Part shown: positions 33,061 through 41,190 of the stretch, one piece after another
Position numbering within the stretch: position 1 is the first letter of the stretch
How the letters are laid out: every line of letters begins with the position of its first letter
Source of the DNA: Candidatus Rokuibacteriota bacterium
Lineage (GTDB): Bacteria; Methylomirabilota; Methylomirabilia; Rokubacteriales; CSP1-6
Assembly: GCA_016184365.1 (NCBI GenBank)
Contig: JACPCW010000075.1
Span: 17,617 to 81,616 of the forward strand
Reading direction: 5' to 3'
Length of the DNA: 64,000 nucleotides
Position numbers and translations under genes: made by a program
The notes under the pieces: model-generated
Told to the model about the DNA's origin: nothing
The model's input: the letters and a program-made list of their open reading frames with translations, nothing else
Database searches by the model: none

Positions 33061-33798
33061 CTAGAACCGCATCCGGCGGAACGCCTCCGCGGCCGCCAGG
33101 CCGGCGCGCTTGCCGGCCTCGGCGGCCCAGCCGCGCAGCAGCGGCTCGACCCACTCGCCCTTTCCCACCTGACAGGCGTGCGCTTTCAGCGCGGCGATCT
33201 TCGTGTCGAGCGTCTTGCCGACGTCGACCCACGCGTTCGGCGACAGCGACCCGCTGATCCAGAGCTCGCGCACCTTGTGCGGCTGGAGGCCTTCGCCGAG
33301 CAGCTCGGGAAAGATCGCGCGCGTTTCCGCGGACGGGAAGACGGCGTCGACCGCCGCGCTCGCGGCGGCGCGGTGGTCCGGATGGTTCAGGTACTCCGTG
33401 CCGTACCACCGGACCGTCGGATCGCCGCACACCACGACGTCCGGACGCACGCGGCGGATCACGCGCGTCAGATCTCGGCGCAGCGTGATGGTCGGCTCGA
33501 GCGTTCCGTCGTGGTAGCCGAGAAAGACGACCTCGCGCACGCCGAGGATCTTCGCGGCCGCGCGCGACTCGCGCTCGCGGATCGGGATCAGCCCCTCGAA
33601 ATCCGGCGTGTGGTCGTTGGTCCCGGCGCCGCCGGTCGTGACCAGGCAGAACGTGACGTCGCGCCCCTCGCGCGTCCAGCGCGCGACGGAGCCGGCCACG
33701 GTGAATTCGAGATCGTCGGGATGCGCGGCGATGCCGAGGATCTTCTTCCGCGTGGCCGGCAGCGCCGTGTCACCGGGCGAGGTCGTTCGCTTGGCCAT
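33061..33798 (-). CDS. PIG-L family deacetylase
   Basis: A 245-residue zinc-dependent N-acetylglucosaminyl deacetylase-like protein (LmbE fold). Zinc/active-site motif AAHPDDLEF is near residue 25 and NHPDHRAA near residue 140; both are intact. Family members deacetylate GlcNAc-linked small molecules (mycothiol, bacillithiol, lincomycin precursors). It shares a strand with the YCII-like gene 5 bp upstream. Confidence 0.88.
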   Translation of the reverse strand: MAKRTTSPGDTALPATRKKILGIAAHPDDLEFTVAGSVARWTREGRDVTFCLVTTGGAGTNDHTPDFEGLIPIRERESRAAAKILGVREVVFLGYHDGTLEPTITLRRDLTRVIRRVRPDVVVCGDPTVRWYGTEYLNHPDHRAAASAAVDAVFPSAETRAIFPELLGEGLQPHKVRELWISGSLSPNAWVDVGKTLDTKIAALKAHACQVGKGEWVEPLLRGWAAEAGKRAGLAAAEAFRRMRF

Positions 33799-33803
33799 CG
33801 CGA

Positions 33804-34340
33804 CTACAGCACGTAGAGGAAGGGGCGCGCGGCGAGCGCCGCGGCGTCCCAGAAGCCGCTGTCCCGGAACCACGCGAGCGCTTCCGCCGCGTCGCCGGTT
33901 CTCGCGAGCGCGACGGTGGCGCCGCCCTCGAGGAATCCGCCGAACTGGATGCGGCCGGCGCCGCGCATCTCGATCATCGCGAACTGCGCCATGTCCTCGT
34001 CGACCGTCGGGCCTTCCACGATCGTGGCGCGCCGGGAGCCGTCGAGCACGATCGGCGGCGCTTCCCACGGCTCGACGAAGCCCTTGAACGTGCGCGGCGT
34101 GTACCGCGTCCACGCCTTCGCGAGCCAGTACGGGTCTTCCTCGATGACGTGTTTCAGCTGCGGCGGCTGCTGGAGGCGATAGAACAGCTCGGCGCTCTTG
34201 CCGTCGGCGGCGGGGCCGCCGGCGATGACGATGCCGGCGGCACGCAGCCCGGTCAGCCGCTGGATGTGCGCCTGCCGGTGCGCCTCGCGGCGTGTGAGGT
34301 AGTCGTCCGACGTCTCGATCGTGACGTGGTAGACGATCAT
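33804..34340 (-). CDS. Tandem YCII-domain (dimeric alpha/beta barrel) protein
   Basis: A 178-residue protein made of two YCII/ferredoxin-like halves. The first begins MIVYHVTIETSDDYLTRREAHRQAHIQRL with a conserved His in the first helix; the second begins near ATIVEGPTVDEDMAQFAMIEM. YCII domains bind small aromatic or carbonyl compounds, and some are dechlorinases or isomerases. No definite enzyme role. It is preceded at 4 bp by the Uma2 gene and followed by the PIG-L gene. Confidence 0.65.
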   Translation of the reverse strand: MIVYHVTIETSDDYLTRREAHRQAHIQRLTGLRAAGIVIAGGPAADGKSAELFYRLQQPPQLKHVIEEDPYWLAKAWTRYTPRTFKGFVEPWEAPPIVLDGSRRATIVEGPTVDEDMAQFAMIEMRGAGRIQFGGFLEGGATVALARTGDAAEALAWFRDSGFWDAAALAARPFLYVL

Positions 34341-34344
34341 GGCG

Positions 34345-34899
34345 CTATGCCGGCGGCCAGAGCGACTCGGGAACGAGCGCGAGGTCGGGGAATGGCGGCA
34401 ATGAGAGAGCCTCGGTGCCGTGCGCGGTGGCGACGAGCCGGTAGCCGTCGTCGACCAGTTCATACGCGTCGATGGTCCGCGCTTCGGGATCGACGATCCA
34501 GTAATACGGCACGTGGTATCGCGCATAGAGCTGCAGCTTCGTGACGCGGTCGATCCGCGGCGTGCTCGGCGAGATGATCTCGACGGCGAGCGTCGGCGGT
34601 CCTTCGATGGCGCGTCGCGTGACGACGTGCTGCCGAGTCGGATCGATGTAGATGAGGTCGGGCTGGACGACCGTGGTGTTGCTGAGGATCACGTCGAGAG
34701 GCGCATACCGAATCTCGCCGGCTCCGCGTTCCTTGACGTGCGCGCGCAGGATGTCGCTGAGGCTCGCGCTGATGCGTTGATGCGGTGTGCCAGGTGAGGG
34801 CGTCACGGACAGCTCGCCCTCGTGGATTTCGTAGCGCCGGCCGTCGTCGGGGAGCGCCGCGTAGTCCTCGTACGTGAGCACCGCTCGATGCGTCGCCAT
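34345..34899 (-). CDS. Uma2-family (DUF820) putative endonuclease
   Basis: A 184-residue protein with the restriction-endonuclease-like Uma2 fold. It has LTYEDYAALPDDGRRYEIHEGEL at the N-terminus, then the metal/active-site set VQPDLIYID, LAVEIISPSTPRIDRVTKLQLYARYHVPYYWIVDP. The D...ExIS(P) pattern is intact. The family is widespread in high-GC and cyanobacterial genomes, and its role is unproven. First gene of a three-gene minus-strand group. Confidence 0.85.
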   Translation of the reverse strand: MATHRAVLTYEDYAALPDDGRRYEIHEGELSVTPSPGTPHQRISASLSDILRAHVKERGAGEIRYAPLDVILSNTTVVQPDLIYIDPTRQHVVTRRAIEGPPTLAVEIISPSTPRIDRVTKLQLYARYHVPYYWIVDPEARTIDAYELVDDGYRLVATAHGTEALSLPPFPDLALVPESLWPPA

Positions 34900-35011
34900 G
34901 TCGAACCCGATTGTACGCGCGCCACGCGAGCGAGCGCAGGCGCCGCGCGCACGATCGGGAATGTGCCCGGAACAATACGGGGCGCCGTATCCGCCGTGAT
35001 ACCGTGAAAAC

Positions 35012-37663
35012 GTGGATGTTTTCGAACAGTTCCGGTCGCGGTTCCCTTTCCCGCTCGATGAGTTCCAGGTCGAGGCGTGCCGCGCGATCCAGGGCGGGCC
35101 GTCGGTCATCGTGTCGGCGCCGACCGGCGCAGGGAAGACGCTCGTCGCGGAATTCGCCATCACCCTCGCGCTCGCGACGGGCAAGCGGCTCGCGTACACG
35201 ACGCCGCTGAAGGCGCTCTCGAACCAGAAGTTCGCGGACTTCACGCGCGCGTACGGCGAAGACACCGTCGGCATTCTCACCGGCGACGTCAAGATGAACC
35301 CGCACGCGCGCGTGCTCGTGATGACGACCGAGATCCTCCGTAACGCGCTCTACGGCAGCGGCCTCGACGAGCTCGGCTTCATCGTGCTCGACGAATGCCA
35401 CTACATGGGCGACGAGGGCCGCGGCACGGTGTGGGAGGAGATCATCGTCAACGCGCCGGAGAACGTCCAGCTGGTCGGGCTCTCGGCGACGGTCGCGAAC
35501 GTGAAGGAGATCGCCGACTGGATCTCGCTCGTGCACCGGCCGATCGTGCCGATCTTCCATCCCGAGCGGCCGGTGCCGCTGTCGTTCGCGATCGCCGACC
35601 TCGCCGCCGAGATCCACGACTTCCGCGCGGTGAAGGAACGCCGCGCGCGCGTCATCGGCGACGAAACCTACAGTCCGGACGATCGCGGCCGCTGGTACAC
35701 GCGGCGCGTCGCCGATCCCGTGATCGTGGTCGACGAGCTCGAGCGACGCGGCTGGCTGCCGGCGATCTACTTCATCTTCAGTCGCGTCGGTTGCGAGCGC
35801 GCGCTCGACCAGCTGCTCGCGGAAGGCCGCGGTCTGCTGACGCCCGAACAGCGTCGCGACGTCGATGCGGCGATCGGTGACGCCGTCGGGGAATCGCCCA
35901 CGATCGCCGAATCCCCGCTGAACCAGAGCGTGTTCCAGGCGCTGCGCCTCGGCGCCGGGCTGCATCATGCCGGCGTGCTGCCGTCGCTCAAGCGCCTGAT
36001 CGAGACGCTCTTCGAGCGCGGACTGTGCAAGGTCGTGTTCGCGACGGAGACCATGGCGCTCGGCATCCACATGCCGGCGCGCAGCGTCGTGCTCCAGGGC
36101 CTGACGAAGCGCACCGAGCACGGCTTCCGCTCGCTCACGACGAACGAGCTCACGCAGATGGCCGGACGCGCGGGTCGCCGCGGCATCGATCCCGAGGGCA
36201 AGTGCGTGATCGCGATGGACGCGCGCGACGGTCTCGAGGACATCATCCGCGTCGTCGAGGGCACGCCCGAGCCGATCGAGAGCCAGTTCAAGCTCGGCTA
36301 CGGTTCCGTCGCCCTGCTGCTCTCGACGGGCGCGCCGCCGGACGTGCTGCGCCGCCGCATCGAGTCGTCGTTCGGCCAGTATCAGAACCTCAAGCGCATT
36401 CGCGAAGTCGAAGCGGAGGTGCGCCGGCTCGAGGAGGCGGTGACGGAAGCGCGCCGCTTCGAAGCGCCATGCGGCGACTTCGAGCGGATCGGGCGCTATC
36501 GCCGCGCACGGGAGGAGGCGGACGCACGCCGCCGTTCGCTCGGCAAGGGCGGCCGCCGCGGCGAGCGGACGGTCTTCGAAGCGGAGCCGGGGCGCCTGGC
36601 GCTCGTTCGCCGTCGCGGCGGCGCGGAGCTCGCGGTCATCCTCGGCACGCACTCGATGCGCGGCCACAAGGTGCTCGTCGACGCGCTGCTGCCGCACGGC
36701 TCGGTCGTGCGCCTGAAGGGCAACCTCGTCAAGCGCATCTTCTGGTCGACGCCGCCGCTCTACGTGCCGCGCGACCGCGGTCGCGCCGAGCACGATCGGG
36801 GACGCGGCGATCGCCGCCGCGGCCCCGCCGACCACGACCGCAACGCGCGCGACGGACGGCTGCGCGGGCTGGCCAGCGAGCTGTCGGCGCTGTCGATCGA
36901 CGAGCTGCTCACGCGCGAGCGCTCGCAGGGCCCCGAAGCCGTCGTGCATGCGATCGAGTGCCATCGCTGTCCGTTCAGCTCGGTCCCGCGCTGCGATCAG
37001 GCGTGGCGGGAGACGGACCGGCTCACGAAGCGGCTCGACCAGCGACGGCAGACGCTCGAGGCGATCCGCGGCGCGTACTGGCAGGAGTTCCTGCGCGTCG
37101 TCGAGGTGCTCGACCAGTTCGGCGCCGTTCGCGGCCATGACGTCGAAGCGAAGGGCCGGCTCATCGCCTCGCTCCGGCACGACAACGAGCTGCTCGTGGC
37201 CGAGATGGTGTCGCGCGGTGTCTTCGCCGATCTGTCGCTCGCGGAGGCGGCGGCGGTCTGCTCCGTGCTGATCGAGGAGTCACGGTCCGGAGAGCCGACC
37301 ATCGCGCGCATGTTCCTCAAGAAGCATCCGAAGCTGCGCCGGCGCATGGACCACATCGTCACGATCGCGGAATCCGTCTGGGAGGCGCAGCGCGCGCGGC
37401 AGCTCGGCATGCCGGTCGCCGTCCATCCGGGATTCATGCCGTCGGTGTTCCGGTGGGCGTCGGGCGACGACGACTGGACCGGGATCGTCGAGCAATCGTT
37501 CGGCGGCCACGACGGCGACCTGATCCGCGCGATGCGCCGGCTCATCGACCTCCTGCGGCAGCTCGCGGACAGCGACGAGGTCCCGACGGAAACGGTGCGG
37601 CTCCTGTCGCAGGCCTCGCGGATCGTCGATCGCGGGATCGTCCTGGAGTCTGCGCTGATTTAG
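35012..37663 (+). CDS. Ski2/Mtr4-like DExH RNA helicase (HelY type)
   Basis: An 883-residue superfamily 2 helicase. Walker A is APTGAGKT at 36-43, then TTPLKALSNQKF, the DECH box in LDECHYMGDEG, LSATVANV, and motif VI QMAGRAGRRG. The C-terminal half has a DSHCT-type domain (LRHDNELLVAEMVSRG, IARMFLKKHP) after an SH3/KOW-like insert. CHRCPFSSVPRC near residue 650 could be a small metal site or the family's conserved Cys knot. Such helicases unwind structured RNA for decay. GTG 35012 matches the family N-terminus. No exonuclease partner is adjacent. The abundance of RNA-hairpin repeats in this genome makes the helicase interesting (inference). Confidence 0.88.
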   Translation: MDVFEQFRSRFPFPLDEFQVEACRAIQGGPSVIVSAPTGAGKTLVAEFAITLALATGKRLAYTTPLKALSNQKFADFTRAYGEDTVGILTGDVKMNPHARVLVMTTEILRNALYGSGLDELGFIVLDECHYMGDEGRGTVWEEIIVNAPENVQLVGLSATVANVKEIADWISLVHRPIVPIFHPERPVPLSFAIADLAAEIHDFRAVKERRARVIGDETYSPDDRGRWYTRRVADPVIVVDELERRGWLPAIYFIFSRVGCERALDQLLAEGRGLLTPEQRRDVDAAIGDAVGESPTIAESPLNQSVFQALRLGAGLHHAGVLPSLKRLIETLFERGLCKVVFATETMALGIHMPARSVVLQGLTKRTEHGFRSLTTNELTQMAGRAGRRGIDPEGKCVIAMDARDGLEDIIRVVEGTPEPIESQFKLGYGSVALLLSTGAPPDVLRRRIESSFGQYQNLKRIREVEAEVRRLEEAVTEARRFEAPCGDFERIGRYRRAREEADARRRSLGKGGRRGERTVFEAEPGRLALVRRRGGAELAVILGTHSMRGHKVLVDALLPHGSVVRLKGNLVKRIFWSTPPLYVPRDRGRAEHDRGRGDRRRGPADHDRNARDGRLRGLASELSALSIDELLTRERSQGPEAVVHAIECHRCPFSSVPRCDQAWRETDRLTKRLDQRRQTLEAIRGAYWQEFLRVVEVLDQFGAVRGHDVEAKGRLIASLRHDNELLVAEMVSRGVFADLSLAEAAAVCSVLIEESRSGEPTIARMFLKKHPKLRRRMDHIVTIAESVWEAQRARQLGMPVAVHPGFMPSVFRWASGDDDWTGIVEQSFGGHDGDLIRAMRRLIDLLRQLADSDEVPTETVRLLSQASRIVDRGIVLESALI

Positions 37664-37687
37664 TCCGGCGCTGCTATGCTCTCTCCC

Positions 37688-38176
37688 ATGCGAAAACTCG
37701 CCGCCGGTCTGGTGCTGCTCGCCCTCTCGTCGGGCTGTGCGACGTTCGTCGAGAAGCGCACCTCGCAGGGCCCCACCGCCGAGGAGATGTTCAAGATGCG
37801 CGTCGTCATGCAGAACGGCCGCGAGCCCAACTTCGAAGAGCGCGGGCACTGGCAGGACCAGATGGACCACCGCATCTCGAAGTTCCTGCACGAGCACCCG
37901 GAGATCGCGAATTCCTACGACGTGATGGCCTTCCGCTTTTCGCGGCAGGTGGCCGTCGGGATGACGGCCGAGCAGGTGACCGTGCTGCTCGGCGGGCCGG
38001 ACACGAAGGTGACCGACCAGGCCGAGATGGAAAGGCTCGCGCGCAAGTTCTGGCCGCAGATCAAAGGCAAGGCGAAGGAAGTGTGGCTGTATCCCGGCGG
38101 CTGGCGCATCTTCATCGCCGACGGCCGCGTCGTCGACATGATTCAGTACCTGCCGCCCAGTCTGCGCCTCGGCTGA
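37688..38176 (+). CDS. BamE/SmpA-like lipoprotein
   Basis: A 162-residue lipoprotein with lipobox LALSSGCAT after ATG 37688. The domain VGMTAEQVTVLLGGPDTKVTD near residue 100 is the signature turn of BamE/OmlA-type proteins (G-M-x-x-x-x-V-x-x-x-L-G-x-P). The C-terminal strand KEVWLYPGGWRIFIADGRVVDMIQY fits. BamE assists outer-membrane protein assembly; this one has a longer N-terminal helix region, so it may be a distinct envelope factor. An ATG at 37676 is possible but has a poorer signal peptide. Confidence 0.65.
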   Translation: MRKLAAGLVLLALSSGCATFVEKRTSQGPTAEEMFKMRVVMQNGREPNFEERGHWQDQMDHRISKFLHEHPEIANSYDVMAFRFSRQVAVGMTAEQVTVLLGGPDTKVTDQAEMERLARKFWPQIKGKAKEVWLYPGGWRIFIADGRVVDMIQYLPPSLRLG

Positions 38177-38191
38177 GGCGAGGAGTTCCCG

Positions 38192-39850
38192 ATGGTCCGC
38201 TCCCGACTGCACGTCACGAAGAAGACCCCGCTCGCCGCCCGCGGCCTCGTCACCGCCGAGCACCATCTCGGCGCCGACGTCGGCGCGCAGATCCTCGCGC
38301 GCGGCGGCAACGCCGTCGACGCGGCCGTCGCCACCGCCTTTGCCATGACGGTGGTCGAGCCGTTCATGTCGACGATCGCCGGCGCGGGCACGATGCTGAT
38401 CCACCTCGCGAAGCGCGACGAGACGGTCGTGCTCGACTTCAACGGCAACGCGCCGCTGCGCGCGCACGAGACGATGTACCGCCTGATCGGCGGCATCGCC
38501 ACGCACGCGCTGTTCGCCTGGCCGCAGGTCGAGGACGACGCGAACGTCTTCGGCCATCGCTCGGTCGCCGTGCCGGGATCGGTGAAGGGGCTAGCGCTCG
38601 CGCTCGAGCGCTACGGGACGATGACGCTCGCGGACGCGATCGCGCCGGCCGTGAAGCTCGCGCGCGAGGGCGTCGAGGCGGACTGGTACCTGTCGCTGAT
38701 GCACGCCAAGTACCTCGAAGAGCTGCTGGCGTTTCCGGAAAGCGCGCGCGTGTACCTCCGCAACGGCCGGTTCGTTCACCGCCCGCCGGCGCTCGATCCC
38801 GGTGACCGCGCGACCTTTCCGGATCTCGCGCGGAGCCTCGAGCTCATCGGCCGTGACGGTCCCGACGCCTTCTATCGCGGGGCGATCGCGGACGCGATCG
38901 TCGACGAGATGTCGCGCGGCGGCGGTCTCATCGGCAAGGAGGACCTCGCCGCCTACGAAGTCCGCGTGCTGCCGCCGCTGCGCGGGAAGTATCGCGGGCT
39001 CGACGTCGCGTTCTCGCCGGGGGCGACCGGCGGCATCACCGCGCTCGAGATCCTGAACATCCTCGGGCAGTACCCGTCGGACCGCGCCGGCTGGAACACG
39101 GTGGAAGGGCTCGACCATCGCGGGCGAGCGGCCCGCCGCGCGTTCCTCGATCGCTTCGAGGAGATCGGCGACCCGCAGTTCGTGAAGGTCGACTGGGAGC
39201 GCCTCGCGTCCGCGGCGTACGCGAAGGAAGTCGTCGCCGGGTTCAAGCGCGGCGGAGCGTCGCGCGCGCGGCGGAGCGAATCGCGCCGCGCGGAGGACTG
39301 CACGACGCACGTCTGCGCCGTCGACCGCCAGCGCAACATGGTCGCGCTGACGCACACCGCGGTGTCGCTGTTCGGCTCGCGCGTCGTCGCGCGCGACACC
39401 GGCATCCTCCTCAACAACGGCATGATCTGGTTCGACCCCGAGCCCGGCAAGGCGAATTCGATCGCGCCGGGCAAGCGCGGCATGGTGAACATGGTGCCGG
39501 CGCTCGCGTTCCGTCGCGGCGAGCCGTATCTAACCGTCGGCGCGCCGGGCGGGCGGAAGATCGTCTCGGCGATCCCGCAGGTGATCGCGAACGTCGCGGA
39601 CGGCACGGGCACGCTGCAGCAGGCCATCGAGGCGCCGCGCGTGCACGACGAGGGCGGACAGCTGGAAGTCGACGACCGCGTCGGCGACGCCGCGCTCGAA
39701 GCGCTGCGCAAGCGCGGTCACGACGTGCTGCCGCGGCACGAGACGTACTCGACGCTGCGGTTCTCGCGTCCGATCGGCATCCGCGTGACGCCGAAGGGGC
39801 TCGAGGCGGGTCTGGACGCGCTCGGCGCGGCGGCCGCCGCGGGGCGCTGA
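38192..39850 (+). CDS. ggt: Gamma-glutamyltransferase family protein
   Basis: A 552-residue Ntn hydrolase that cleaves itself before a Thr, here the first Thr (371) of CTTHVCAVD, then hydrolyses or transfers gamma-glutamyl groups of glutathione and relatives. Other family marks are GLVTAEHHLGADVGAQILARGGNAVDAAVA at the start (AAVA region) and the late GGRKIVSAIPQVIANV. There is no signal peptide, unlike the periplasmic E. coli enzyme, so cytoplasmic location or a cephalosporin-acylase-like substrate is possible. It is 16 bp after the lipoprotein gene and 2 bp before a hydrolase gene. Confidence 0.88.
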   Translation: MVRSRLHVTKKTPLAARGLVTAEHHLGADVGAQILARGGNAVDAAVATAFAMTVVEPFMSTIAGAGTMLIHLAKRDETVVLDFNGNAPLRAHETMYRLIGGIATHALFAWPQVEDDANVFGHRSVAVPGSVKGLALALERYGTMTLADAIAPAVKLAREGVEADWYLSLMHAKYLEELLAFPESARVYLRNGRFVHRPPALDPGDRATFPDLARSLELIGRDGPDAFYRGAIADAIVDEMSRGGGLIGKEDLAAYEVRVLPPLRGKYRGLDVAFSPGATGGITALEILNILGQYPSDRAGWNTVEGLDHRGRAARRAFLDRFEEIGDPQFVKVDWERLASAAYAKEVVAGFKRGGASRARRSESRRAEDCTTHVCAVDRQRNMVALTHTAVSLFGSRVVARDTGILLNNGMIWFDPEPGKANSIAPGKRGMVNMVPALAFRRGEPYLTVGAPGGRKIVSAIPQVIANVADGTGTLQQAIEAPRVHDEGGQLEVDDRVGDAALEALRKRGHDVLPRHETYSTLRFSRPIGIRVTPKGLEAGLDALGAAAAAGR

Positions 39851-39851
39851 C

Positions 39852-40562
39852 ATGCAGACGTACGTCCTCGTCCACGGCGCGTGGCACGGCGGCTGGTGCT
39901 GGATCAAGGTCACGCGCCTGCTCACGGATGCGGCGAACATCGTGTACACGCCCACGCTCACCGGCCTCGGCGAGCGCACGCACCTGGCGCGTCCCGAGAT
40001 CGATCTGGACACGCACGTCCAGGACGTGGTCGCCGTGCTGGAGACCGAGGAGCTTCGCAACGTGGTGCTCGTCGGTCACAGCTACGCCGGCCAGGTGATC
40101 AGCGGCGTCGCCGCGCGCGCGGACAAGCGCATCGCCCGGCTCGTCTATCTCGACGCGTTCGTGCCCGAGGCGGGTCAGTCGCTGCTGTCGCAGCTGCCGC
40201 CGGACCGCGCCGACGCCATGCGCAAGGCCGTCGAGACCGAAGGCGACGGCTGGCGGCTCGCGCCGTTTCCTCCCGAGCGACTCGGCGTCACGAGCCAGCG
40301 CGATACGGAATGGCTCCAGCGTCATCTCGTCCCGCAACCGTTCCGGACGTTCGAGCAGGCGCTGCCCGCCGCCGCGCCGGCGAAGCTGCCGCGCACGTAC
40401 ATCTACTGCTCGAAGCCGGCGATGGGCGCGTTCGACCCGTTCGCCGAGCGGCTGCGCGAGGACCGCAAGTGGCGGTTCCACGACGTGAAGACCGGGCACG
40501 ACGCGATGGTCACCGCGCCCGGAGAGATCGCGAAGATCCTGATGGCCGAGGCCAGGGCCTGA
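39852..40562 (+). CDS. Alpha/beta-fold hydrolase (salicylate esterase/hydroxynitrile lyase-like)
   Basis: A 236-residue enzyme with oxyanion strand YVLVHGAWHGGWCW, nucleophile elbow GHSYAG near residue 77 and the catalytic His in VKTGHDAMVTAP. LTGLGERTHLA is typical of the plant-esterase-like bacterial branch. ATG 39852 follows the ggt stop by one base. RE copy 8 follows its stop, then the AhpD-like gene. Substrate unknown. Confidence 0.88.
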   Translation: MQTYVLVHGAWHGGWCWIKVTRLLTDAANIVYTPTLTGLGERTHLARPEIDLDTHVQDVVAVLETEELRNVVLVGHSYAGQVISGVAARADKRIARLVYLDAFVPEAGQSLLSQLPPDRADAMRKAVETEGDGWRLAPFPPERLGVTSQRDTEWLQRHLVPQPFRTFEQALPAAAPAKLPRTYIYCSKPAMGAFDPFAERLREDRKWRFHDVKTGHDAMVTAPGEIAKILMAEARA

Positions 40563-40563
40563 C

Positions 40564-40632
40564 CGAGGGCGCCCCGGGTTTCCCGGGGCGCTCCGAGCGA
40601 AAGGGGGCTTGGGGGCCATTTCGGGGCCCCCA
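40564..40632 (+). repeat. RE element copy 8, directly upstream of the AhpD-like gene
   Basis: Hairpin 1 is GCGCCCCGGG-TTT-CCCGGGGCGC (perfect 10-bp stem). Hairpin 2 is TTGGGGGCC-ATTTC-GGGGCCCCCAA. The element ends six bases before the ATG of the next gene, so any ribosome binding site lies inside hairpin 2. Confidence 0.9.
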
Positions 40633-40637
40633 ACAAT

Positions 40638-40892
40638 ATGGAAGAGAAAGTCATCGCGAGCTGGAAGTACAGGAAGGGCGCGCTCGACCAGAAGACCGCG
40701 TTCCTGTGTTACCTGACGGCGAACCTGGCGGTCGGGAACACCCACTGAGCGAAGCGCGACCTGGCGGGGGCCAGGGCAGCGGGCGCGACGGAGGACGAAG
40801 TCCGCGAGGCGATCAGCTTCGCGATCCGCGCGAATGCGGCGAAGACGCACGCCGACATCCTGAAGGTCTGGAACGATGGCGGCGGAAGTTGA
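40638..40892 (+). CDS. AhpD/carboxymuconolactone-decarboxylase-like protein with in-frame TGA, candidate selenoprotein
   Basis: Read through one TGA, the gene encodes 84 residues. Before the TGA: ATG 40638, MEEKVIASWKYRKGALDQK to LTANLAVGNTH. The TGA at 40746-40748 is codon 37. After it: AKRDLAGARAAGATEDEVREA to THADILKVWNDGGGS, in the same frame. In AhpD-fold proteins the resolving Cys lies 11 residues before the conserved GAT turn, exactly where this TGA sits. The residue three before it is Asn rather than Cys, so this would be a one-selenol rather than a CxxU site. A 6-bp hairpin starts 11 nt downstream. Its stop overlaps the next gene start. Alternatives are a nonsense mutation or a sequencing error at a TGC codon. 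Thiol peroxidase or redox role (inference). Confidence 0.6.
40746..40775 (+). promoter_or_regulatory. Candidate SECIS-like hairpin after the TGA of the AhpD-like gene
   Basis: TGA 40746-40748, 11-nt spacer, stem CCTGGC (40760-40765), loop GGGG, stem GCCAGG (40770-40775). The loop lies about 18-21 nt downstream of TGA and begins with G, in keeping with the usual spacing and loop rule of bacterial SECIS elements. The stem is short, so the call is tentative. Confidence 0.45.
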
Positions 40893-41190
40893 GCTGACGG
40901 CCGCGTTCTCGACCGTCCCGGCGACCGAGGCCGAGGACATGAAGCGCGTGCTCGTCGAGACCGTGCAGCAGATCGCGCAGGACGACGGCACGTTCAAGCG
41001 GGCGCGGCTCGTGTTCACCGAATCGGACGAGCGCTGCGGCCTGACGGCCGAGCTCGACGGCGTCAAGCGTGAAGGCGTGCCGCTCCAGATCGATCTCGAG
41101 ACGCTCGAAGACGCGAAGACCTCCGCGGGCGCCCGCGCCCAGCTCAAGGAGGCGATCCGCCTCTACTTCCGCCGCGTCCAGGGGCGGTAG
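40876..41190 (+). CDS. Small hypothetical protein
   Basis: A 104-residue soluble protein whose ATG overlaps the last 17 bases of the AhpD-like gene. Sequence such as KRVLVETVQQIAQDDGTFKRA and RAQLKEAIRLYFRRVQG suggests an alpha/beta fold with a C-terminal amphipathic helix. One Cys is in DERCGL. No family recognised. Its tight linkage to the AhpD-like gene and, by one base, to the methyltransferase suggests co-translation. Confidence 0.6.
   Translation: MAAEVELTAAFSTVPATEAEDMKRVLVETVQQIAQDDGTFKRARLVFTESDERCGLTAELDGVKREGVPLQIDLETLEDAKTSAGARAQLKEAIRLYFRRVQGR

Noticed and set aside
36949..36990. Zinc-finger call for CHRCPFSSVPRC in the helicase
   Set aside because: Only three Cys and one His close together, and HelY-type helicases have a similar conserved Cys region without proven zinc; noted but not called.
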